12,748 bases of DNA from Ktedonobacterales bacterium (GTDB lineage: Bacteria > Chloroflexota > Ktedonobacteria > Ktedonobacterales > JADMIN01), in assembly GCA_015478575.1 (NCBI GenBank), contig JADMIN010000021.1, forward strand, positions 1 through 12,748, read 5' to 3'. The position numbers and the translations under genes are program-made. The notes below the pieces were generated by a model. It worked only from the letters and a program-made list of their open reading frames with translations. It was not told the DNA's origin and did no database searches. Shown piece after piece: positions 8,347-12,748 of this stretch. The number at the start of each line of letters is the position of its first letter. Position 1 is the first letter of the stretch.

Positions 8347-8375
8347 TTGCCTACCGCGTGTAACACAGGCATACT
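8347..8375 (+). promoter_or_regulatory. Candidate sigma-70-like promoter for the 140-aa gene
   Basis: TTGCCT (8347-8352; 4 of 6 to TTGACA) and CATACT (8370-8375; 4 of 6 to TATAAT) are separated by 17 bases. It overlaps an inverted repeat of CCTACC (8350-8355) with GGTAGG (8379-8384), which could be an operator. If used, the transcript of the gene at 8677 would have a leader of almost 300 nt containing the hairpin at 8411-8442 and the 13-bp repeat array. Confidence 0.35.
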
Positions 8376-8410
8376 AGGGGTAGGATCAACGGAGCCGCGC
8401 CCAATGGTCC

Positions 8411-8442
8411 CGCTTCCGCTCCCGTCGCGACGCGGGGAAGGG
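8411..8442. repeat. REP-like imperfect palindrome, related to 4463-4494
   Basis: CTTCC (8413-8417) pairs with GGAAG (8436-8440), with CCG/CGG inside and the perfect palindrome CGTCGCGACG (8423-8432) at the centre. Its ends (CCGCTTCC at left, GCGGGGAA at right) match those of the hairpin after dnaE at 4463-4494, while the middle differs. Two copies in intergenic DNA with conserved stem ends suggest a dispersed palindromic repeat family; that is inferred from two copies only. Confidence 0.4.
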
Positions 8443-8509
8443 AGCCAGGGGGAGCGCCCGTGCGTTTGCGCGGGGCACCAGACATCCCCTCCCAAGCCGC
8501 CACGCGCGG

Positions 8510-8669
8510 AGAGACGCACAGCGGAGACGCACAACGGAGACGCACAGCGGAGACGCACAGCGGAGACGCACAGCGGAGACGCACAGAGGAGACGCACAGC
8601 GGAGACGCACAGCGGAGACGCACAGAGGAGACGCACAGAGGAGACGCACAGAGGAGACGCACAGAGGAG
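8510..8669 (+). repeat. Twelve-copy 13-bp tandem repeat with a GGAG in each unit
   Basis: Twelve full units of consensus GGAGACGCACAG(C/A) run from 8510 to 8665, followed by a truncated unit GGAG (8666-8669). Units 3, 4, 5, 7 and 8 are identical and end in C; units 6 and 9-12 end in A; units 1 and 2 each differ by one base. The last four A-ending units create AGAGGAG at each junction, and the final AGAGGAG (8663-8669) lies 7 bases before the ATG at 8677 and serves as its Shine-Dalgarno. Each unit contains GAGACG. Because 13 is not a multiple of 3 and the unit has no T, all forward frames stay open and translate to permuted 13-residue repeats, which explains spurious open frames across it on both strands. 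Confidence 0.97.
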
Positions 8670-8676
8670 CGCGAGC

Positions 8677-9099
8677 ATGATCTATCAGGTGATGATCCGT
8701 CGGCAGGTGGGCATGGCATGGGTGGCGTACGCGGCGCCCACCGACGATCCGTCGGACGTGGTGCGGTTGATCCAAGCGGCCAACCAACAGTACGCCGAGG
8801 TCACGGTGCTGCAAGCGGAGAGCAAGCAGGCGCTGGCTGTGGTGCTGGCGCGCCTACGCAATGGTGAGTTGCCGACGCACACCATCTCGCCGCTGCCGGG
8901 TTTGACGGCGACACCGCGCGTGACGGTGCAGGATATGCCGATGGAACGACGGCGGTGGGAGATCGAGCAGGGGCCGGGTGGCGACCATGACGAACCCTAC
9001 GAGTTTCGCTTGCCGGGCAATATGGAGGTAGCCGCGGCATGGCTGCGGCTGCTGGCGCGGCGCTGGCGCGAGCGGCCCGGCGGTGGCGCGGCGGCCTAG
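8677..9099 (+). CDS. Unrecognised 140-aa protein behind a repeat leader
   Basis: I do not recognise a family. The protein begins MIYQVMIRRQVGMAWVAYAA, which looks like a beta strand, a turn and a second strand, followed by a helix (about 24-40, PSDVVRLIQAANQQ), a strand (about 41-46), a helix (about 48-61, ending LARLRNG), a Pro/Thr-rich stretch (65-85), an acidic segment (94-108), and a C-terminal amphipathic, Arg-rich helix (about 116-132) with a GGGAAA tail. No cysteine, signal peptide or membrane segment is seen, so it is probably cytosolic. The ATG at 8677 is chosen because AGAGGAG is 7 bases upstream, it is the first possible start after the T-free stretch, and codon use becomes gene-like from here. 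The frame upstream to 8347 is repeat and leader. It converges on the phosphotransferase gene with a 22-bp gap. Confidence 0.8.
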   Translation: MIYQVMIRRQVGMAWVAYAAPTDDPSDVVRLIQAANQQYAEVTVLQAESKQALAVVLARLRNGELPTHTISPLPGLTATPRVTVQDMPMERRRWEIEQGPGGDHDEPYEFRLPGNMEVAAAWLRLLARRWRERPGGGAAA

Positions 9100-9121
9100 G
9101 CCCCCGCATGCGCTCCATGCC

Positions 9122-10129
9122 CTACAGGCGCAGCGCTTCGAGTTGGGCCAGGCGCTCACCAAGGGTAGCGGAGACCTTCGCCACAAGGTCTTCGCGCTGA
9201 TTGCGCCGCACGTCAGCGAGCACGGTGATGATGTGGAAGACCTCGTACAGTAGGATGCGAAAGCGCGTGCCCAGGTCTTCCGCTGGACGGCCATAGACCT
9301 CCCAGAAGGCCTCCTGCTCAGCGGGTGTCGCACGCCGCGGCAGCAGGTGAAAGGTCCAATCAATCAGCGGATCGCCCCCGCGGGCGCGGTCGTAGTCGAG
9401 CACGGCGGAGATGCGCGGTTCCCGCCCGCCACGCTCGATCAGCACATTGAACGCCCACAAGTCGCCATGGAGCAGACGCGGCTCCGTGATCTCGTCGAGG
9501 AGCGTCACCTGGGCAGACGCGACCTCCAGCGCGCGGCGGGGCAGCGCCGTCTCAAGCCCGACGCGCTCGGCCTCGGCGCGGGCACGCTCCAGCCAATCCA
9601 GCACGGTGGCGCTCCATGAGTCAAACCGCTGGCTCGGCCAGGGTTCACCGAATGCCGCGCCGCGCACGCTGTTGATGCGCGCGCAGATCTCGGCCATCTG
9701 ACGCATCAGGCTCACGCTCTCCGCCTCGGAAAGCTCGTGCGCGACGGCGGACCAGGACTCACCAGGCATGCGCGTCTGGAAGCGGTAGTCGCGGTCGAGG
9801 ATTTGGTGCGTGAAATCCACCATAAGCGTCTGGGGCAACAGAGGCGCGATGGGGGCGAAGTACGGCTGGATGCTCTGCTCGCGGCGCATCAGGTCCGCCT
9901 CGTGCCAGGGGACCTCGCGCGCGGGCCGTGGGGCCGCGCGCAGGATCACCTCACCGCGCTCGGCCAAGTCCAGCAGATAGATTGAATGAAAGTCGCCGCC
10001 GCTCAGTTCCCGCGCCGACGCGACAGCGATGGCGGGGCCGAAGGCGCGCGCGCACGCGGCGCGAATCTGCTCCGGAGTGAGGGGCTGCTGGAAGGCGTCG
10101 GGGCCGCGCTCGATTGCCGTATAGTGCAT
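9122..10129 (-). CDS. APH-family (aminoglycoside phosphotransferase-like) kinase
   Basis: Protein-kinase-like fold small-molecule phosphotransferase, 335 aa, cytoplasmic. The N-lobe covers about 20-120 with a loop LSGGDFHSIYLLDL (42-55) and a following strand EVILRAAP (60-67) that should hold the ATP-binding lysine position, here R64. The Brenner motif HGDLWAFN is at 221-228 (catalytic D223, N228) and the metal-binding aspartate D245 lies in LDYDRARGGDP (244-254). This family phosphorylates aminoglycosides, macrolides, homoserine, choline and other hydroxyl compounds; the sequence does not say which, and resistance should not be assumed. The start at 10129 follows a good promoter, but the nearest GGAG is 13 bases upstream, longer than usual. 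The open frame extends upstream to 10513, overlapping the divergent MaoC gene, and that extension is rejected. Convergent with the 140-aa gene. Confidence 0.88.
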   Translation of the reverse strand: MHYTAIERGPDAFQQPLTPEQIRAACARAFGPAIAVASARELSGGDFHSIYLLDLAERGEVILRAAPRPAREVPWHEADLMRREQSIQPYFAPIAPLLPQTLMVDFTHQILDRDYRFQTRMPGESWSAVAHELSEAESVSLMRQMAEICARINSVRGAAFGEPWPSQRFDSWSATVLDWLERARAEAERVGLETALPRRALEVASAQVTLLDEITEPRLLHGDLWAFNVLIERGGREPRISAVLDYDRARGGDPLIDWTFHLLPRRATPAEQEAFWEVYGRPAEDLGTRFRILLYEVFHIITVLADVRRNQREDLVAKVSATLGERLAQLEALRL

Positions 10130-10187
10130 ACTAGAGATACGTCTCCAAGGATACTCCGCCAGCGCGCGACCACCGCGCGTATGCGGC

Positions 10188-10216
10188 ACTATGCCACGGT
10201 CTGGCCCACGTGTCAA
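10188..10216 (-). promoter_or_regulatory. Sigma-70-type promoter for the APH-family gene
   Basis: On the minus strand a perfect -35 TTGACA (complement of 10211-10216) is followed after exactly 17 bases by CATAGT (complement of 10188-10193; 4 of 6 to TATAAT). Transcription would begin near 10181, giving a leader of about 50 nt before the ATG at 10129. It is the clearest promoter in the window. It lies in the 203-bp divergent gap with the MaoC gene; no equally good plus-strand promoter is visible there. Confidence 0.6.
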
Positions 10217-10332
10217 TCGCGCGAAACGTGCGTGAGGTCCACCAGGCGGTGGCGGGAGAGGCGTCCGCCGCGGTACGATACGCCGGCACAGAGACACCCG
10301 TTCCGCAATCGAAATCGCTGGAGGTGATTCGC

Positions 10333-11250
10333 ATGCCCCTCGATCCATCCTTGGCTGGCCACGAGACGCGGCCCGAGACCGGCACCATCGCCGCCGCCAA
10401 TGTGCGCCAATTCGCCGCCGCCATCGGCGACGACAACGCCATCTATCGCGATGAGGCCACGGCCCACGCCGCTGGCTACGCGCGCATTCCCGCGCCGCCC
10501 ACCTTTGTGACACGCTTCCGCGTCCCTTTCGCCGAGGCTGGGCTGGATGTCGAGCACTCGCAGGTGCTGCATGGCGAGCAGGAATATACCTTCACGCGCC
10601 CGCTCTATGTGGGCGACGCGCTCACCGTGCGCCACCGCATCGCGTCGCTGCGCCAATCGGGGCGAGGCGGCATGGCCATTATGACGATCGAGCAGCTCTG
10701 CGATACCGCCGAGGGTGAGCGCGTTGTCACGGGCAAAGCGACCGTGATCGTGCGCGACGCGCCGCTCGTGGCCGCTGGGGCCACCCCGAACGCCGAGACC
10801 CCAAGCGCCGAGACCCCGAGCGCTGGGGCCGCCGCGAAGGCGCGCCCAACGGAGCCGGAGGGGCGGGCCATTCCCCCGCTCACCAAGCATGTCACCCAGG
10901 AGCAGATCAACGCCTACGCCGATGTCAGCGCCGACCACAACCCCATCCACGTCAATCCAGTGGTCGCGCGCGCGGTGGGGCTGGATGGCACGATCGCGCA
11001 TGGCATGCTCTCGATGGCCTTTCTGGGGCAGCTCGTCACGGACTGGCTCACGGCAACAGCGCCAGGCGGCCAGCTCGCGCGGCTGCGTGTGCGCTTCCAG
11101 GCGATGGTGCGTCCGGGGGAGACGCTGACCTGCCACGGTGTGCTCGGCGCGCGTACGGGGGAGCGCCAGCGGATCGAACTGTGGATTGACAACCAGCGCG
11201 GCGAGCGCGTGACCACTGGCGACGCCGACGCGACCATGTTCGGCGGCTAG
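10333..11250 (+). CDS. Fused double-hotdog MaoC-like hydratase/dehydratase
   Basis: Protein of 305 aa with two hotdog domains. The N-terminal half (about 10-145) resembles the MaoC N-terminal/FAS1-like dehydratase domain (FAAAIGDDNAIYRDEATAHAAGY at 27-49, then PAPPTFVT). The C-terminal half (about 183-300) carries the hydratase-2 motif ADVSADHNPIHVNPVVARAVG (196-216) with catalytic D201 and H206, followed by GTIAHGML. The family hydrates or dehydrates enoyl/3-hydroxyacyl thioesters in fatty-acid, polyhydroxyalkanoate or related metabolism. Only the second domain has the D-x4-H pair, so one active site per fused pair is expected, as in heterodimeric HadAB-type enzymes. The domains are joined by an Ala/Pro/Thr linker with a tandem repeat. 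Start: GGAGGTGA (10320-10327) sits 5 bases before the ATG at 10333, an excellent site. No acyl-CoA dehydrogenase or thiolase genes are adjacent, so the pathway is open. Confidence 0.9.
   Translation: MPLDPSLAGHETRPETGTIAAANVRQFAAAIGDDNAIYRDEATAHAAGYARIPAPPTFVTRFRVPFAEAGLDVEHSQVLHGEQEYTFTRPLYVGDALTVRHRIASLRQSGRGGMAIMTIEQLCDTAEGERVVTGKATVIVRDAPLVAAGATPNAETPSAETPSAGAAAKARPTEPEGRAIPPLTKHVTQEQINAYADVSADHNPIHVNPVVARAVGLDGTIAHGMLSMAFLGQLVTDWLTATAPGGQLARLRVRFQAMVRPGETLTCHGVLGARTGERQRIELWIDNQRGERVTTGDADATMFGG
10792..10821 (+). repeat. Two-copy 15-bp in-frame repeat in the MaoC linker
   Basis: GCCGAGACCCCAAGC (10792-10806) and GCCGAGACCCCGAGC (10807-10821) differ by one silent base and encode AETPS twice (linker residues 154-163). 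The repeat lengthens the flexible linker between the two hotdog domains without disturbing the frame. Confidence 0.85.
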
Positions 11251-11309
11251 CACGTTCCCAAGCAGCCGCTGCCCCATCGCGGCGCACAAGGCGAGGGAAG
11301 GGGGCGGAC

Positions 11310-12008
11310 CTAGCGCGCGGGCTGACGGCGGCGCGCGACGCCCCCCACGGCCACCAGCACGACGCCACCGCCAAGCAACCCCGCCCCAGCCAGCGGCAGC
11401 ACCGGCACGTTGGCGGCGGGCGAACCGTCGAGCGGCTGGCGCCCATCCGCGGGACCCACTGAGGTGCCATTCCCGTTCGGCGTCACGCTCGCGTCCGGGT
11501 GCCGTGTGGGGACATCTATAATAGGCGTTTGGCTGCTCAGCCCAGGGGTGGCGGGCTGCCGACCCCCATTGGGCAGGGTGGCTCCCGCGGTGTTGATCTG
11601 CCCCGCATGCCCCCCCAGGACCGCGTTGCCCACCAGCAGCGCGAAGCCGACGGTGGCCGCCAGCCCCCCCACCCGCTGCGCGATGCCAGGCCAGCGGCGG
11701 CGTGACGCTGACCGAGACGCTGGCGCGGCTCCGACGGGTGGCGAAGAATGGGGGCGCCCCATTGGCATGGGTGGGTCTCCCTCCAGCGGCAGCGCGAAGG
11801 AGCGGGGCAGCGGGGGCGCGGGCAGCGCCCGCAACAGCGCCCGCACCGCGCGCAGCGCCGCCACCTCGCGCTGGCACGCCACGCATGACGCGAGGTGCTG
11901 TTCGAGCGCCGCGCCCTCTAGTGACCCTAGTGCCCCATCGAGCCAGGCCGAGAGCCGCTCGCGCTGGCGCTCAGGATCGGTGTGCGGGTTATTCGTATCC
12001 CACTCCAT
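11310..12008 (-). CDS. Membrane-anchored zinc-finger anti-sigma factor
   Basis: Predicted regulator of 232 aa that would bind and hold the ECF sigma factor encoded just upstream. The N-terminal zf-HC2/ZAS-type domain has H38-x3-C42-x2-C45 (LEQHLASCVACQ). A Pro/Arg-rich cytoplasmic linker (62-108) leads to a membrane segment at about 112-134. An extended Pro/Gly/Thr-rich region (136-200), presumably outside the membrane, is followed by a second hydrophobic segment (about 205-224) and a basic tail RRRQPAR. The C-terminal arrangement LPLAG (204-208), hydrophobic stretch and basic tail also resembles a sortase sorting signal (see findings). The ATG at 12008 is 9 bases after the sigma stop codon, and its Shine-Dalgarno AGGGA overlaps that TAG, so translation is likely coupled. 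The conserved short N-terminus with an HxxxCxxC motif next to a sigma gene makes the assignment firm; the signal sensed is unknown. Confidence 0.88.
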   Translation of the reverse strand: MEWDTNNPHTDPERQRERLSAWLDGALGSLEGAALEQHLASCVACQREVAALRAVRALLRALPAPPLPRSFALPLEGDPPMPMGRPHSSPPVGAAPASRSASRRRWPGIAQRVGGLAATVGFALLVGNAVLGGHAGQINTAGATLPNGGRQPATPGLSSQTPIIDVPTRHPDASVTPNGNGTSVGPADGRQPLDGSPAANVPVLPLAGAGLLGGGVVLVAVGGVARRRQPAR

Positions 12009-12017
12009 GCGCTGTCC

Positions 12018-12701
12018 CTATTTCTCTTCATTCCCTGGAATGGGACGCTCCGGGGAGGCAAAAAGTTCCCCACCGCCCAAGAGCACTACCCGCAACTGCG
12101 CGCGTGCCCGCGCGATGCGCGACTTCACCGTGCCGAGCGGCGTCTCCATCACCCGCGCGATCTCCTCATAGGGCAGCCCTTGCACATCGCTGAGGATCAG
12201 CGCCAGCCGCTGCTCCGGCGGCAGACGCAGCAGCGCCGCCTGAATGGCCTCGATGACCTCTAGGCGCAGGGCGACCCGCTCTGGGTCCCATGAGGCGTCA
12301 ATCAGCGCGGCGGGCAGGTGCGCATCGCTGAGCGTGCCCATGCCGCTCTCTGTGTTGGCTTCGAGCAGCGCCTCCAGCGAGGTGGTGGGCTGGCGCCCGC
12401 GCGCGCGGAAGATATCGAAGCAGCCATTGCTCACGATGCGCAGCAGCCACGCGCGGAACGACGTGCCGCGGAACGTGGCAAGGTGGCGAAAGGCGGAGAA
12501 GAACGCCTCCTGCGTCACATCCGCGGCGGTCTCGGCATCGCCCAGCATGCGCAGCGCCAGCGCATACGCAACCCCTTGGTAGCGCTCGACCAGCGTATTG
12601 AACGCGCTCCGATCACCGCACTGGCTCCGCGCGATGAGGTCCCGTTCGAGCGCACGCTCGCGGGCCGCGTCGTGATCATCGGTCTCTGGCTCTTGCCGCA
12701 T
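12018..12701 (-). CDS. ECF-type RNA polymerase sigma factor
   Basis: Sigma-70 family group 4 protein of 227 aa that would direct RNA polymerase to a stress or envelope regulon. Region 2 covers about 22-104 (DRSAFNTLVERYQGVAYALA, DAETAADVTQEAFFSAFRHLATF, then FRAWLLRIVSNGCFDIFRARGR). A poorly conserved linker of about 40 residues (105-148) follows. Region 4 covers about 150-208, with LRLPPEQRLALIL and the helix-turn-helix YEEIARVMETPLGTVKSRIARAR (178-200). I chose the ATG at 12701 because GGGAG (complement of 12707-12711) lies 5 bases upstream; the GTG at 12713 has no usable spacing to a ribosome binding site. The anti-sigma gene follows after 9 bases. ECF operons are commonly autoregulated, but the region upstream is cut by the window end. 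Confidence 0.95.
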   Translation of the reverse strand: MRQEPETDDHDAARERALERDLIARSQCGDRSAFNTLVERYQGVAYALALRMLGDAETAADVTQEAFFSAFRHLATFRGTSFRAWLLRIVSNGCFDIFRARGRQPTTSLEALLEANTESGMGTLSDAHLPAALIDASWDPERVALRLEVIEAIQAALLRLPPEQRLALILSDVQGLPYEEIARVMETPLGTVKSRIARARAQLRVVLLGGGELFASPERPIPGNEEK

Positions 12702-12725
12702 GCCGTCTCCCACCCCTTCGTCGCT

Positions 12726-12731
12726 AGTGTA
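12726..12731 (-). promoter_or_regulatory. Possible -10 element of the sigma operon
   Basis: TACACT on the minus strand matches TATAAT at 4 of 6 positions and lies 24 bases upstream of the chosen ATG. The matching -35 would fall at or beyond the right edge of the window, so it cannot be judged. An autoregulated ECF promoter might have a different sequence. Confidence 0.25.
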
Positions 12732-12748
12732 TCCCAGCCAGCGCCAGG

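Noticed and set aside
8022..8387. Calling the 366-bp segment with 9-bp inverted ends a MITE.
   Set aside because: The left end is the dnaE ribosome binding site, no target-site duplication is evident, and no second copy exists in the window.
8510..8665. CRISPR array.
   Set aside because: The units are 13 bp, directly abutting and without spacers; no cas gene is in the window.
8347..8676. Open frame extending the 140-aa protein upstream through the 13-bp repeat (13-residue repeats ETHSGDAQRRRTA).
   Set aside because: The repeat unit has no T and a length not divisible by 3, so every frame is open by construction. A strong Shine-Dalgarno precedes the ATG at 8677, and the upstream translation is low in complexity with leader and palindrome sequence before it.
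8307..8814. Overlapping minus-strand open frames rich in CVSAVRLRCASPL repeats.
   Set aside because: They are the complement of the same tandem repeat, open in all frames for the same reason, with no ribosome binding site or family resemblance.
9122..10129. Aminoglycoside resistance gene.
   Set aside because: The fold and HGD-x4-N motif are certain, but the family has many non-resistance substrates and nothing here points to an antibiotic.
11265..11283. Hairpin GCCGC/GCGGC in the convergent gap after the MaoC gene as a terminator.
   Set aside because: Only five base pairs with a nine-base loop and no T-tract; too weak to call.
10213..11886. Long minus-strand open frame of 557 codons across the MaoC gene and anti-sigma region.
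   Set aside because: It lies antisense to a clear MaoC family gene and overlaps the anti-sigma gene in another frame; such long antisense frames are common in GC-rich coding DNA.

Overview
This is a GC-rich chromosomal window with eight complete protein genes and one very short possible leader ORF. I see no rRNA, tRNA, CRISPR array, insertion sequence or phage gene. The gene set (PIG-L deacetylase, full-length DnaE1 with an intact-looking PHP domain, fused two-hotdog MaoC protein, ECF sigma with a zinc-finger anti-sigma) and the G/C-ending codons suggest a high-GC environmental bacterium. Chloroflexota (Thermomicrobia or Ktedonobacteria-like) is my best guess, but it is an inference from general style and not proven by any marker here.

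Layout. 1-4398, plus strand: a short leader with a GC hairpin and a duplicated Shine-Dalgarno (SD) element, a PIG-L deacetylase (108-839), purD (930-2222), and an ABC exporter of the NisT-like half-transporter type (about 2392-4398). The exporter is preceded by a possible 14-codon leader ORF that stops one base before its start. 4399-4502 is a convergent gap with a strong hairpin. 4503-8021, minus strand: dnaE, the replicative polymerase alpha subunit, with a GTG start. 8022-8676 is a 655-bp intergenic region. It holds short inverted repeats built on GGTAGG, a candidate promoter, a REP-like hairpin, and a 12-copy 13-bp tandem repeat that runs directly into the start of an unrecognised 140-aa gene (8677-9099, plus). 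9122-10129, minus: an APH-family phosphotransferase with a clear TTGACA promoter. 10333-11250, plus: a fused double-hotdog MaoC-like hydratase/dehydratase. 11310-12701, minus: an anti-sigma factor and its ECF sigma factor in a tight two-gene operon.

How the genes relate. The sigma/anti-sigma pair is a functional unit (a membrane-tethered zinc-finger anti-sigma, translated from an SD that overlaps the sigma stop codon). purD and dnaE are housekeeping genes. The others share no obvious pathway, so the region reads as a normal chromosomal mosaic rather than a gene cluster for one product.

The most unusual signal is non-coding. The 187 bases before the start of the 140-aa gene contain no T at all on the coding strand, so the first U in that stretch of mRNA would be the U of its AUG. 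Twelve copies of a 13-bp unit, each carrying GGAG, fill most of it, and the truncated last unit supplies the gene's own SD. Two other genes in the window (PIG-L and purD) also have a two-copy tandem repeat of exactly 13 bp, of unrelated sequence, in their leaders.
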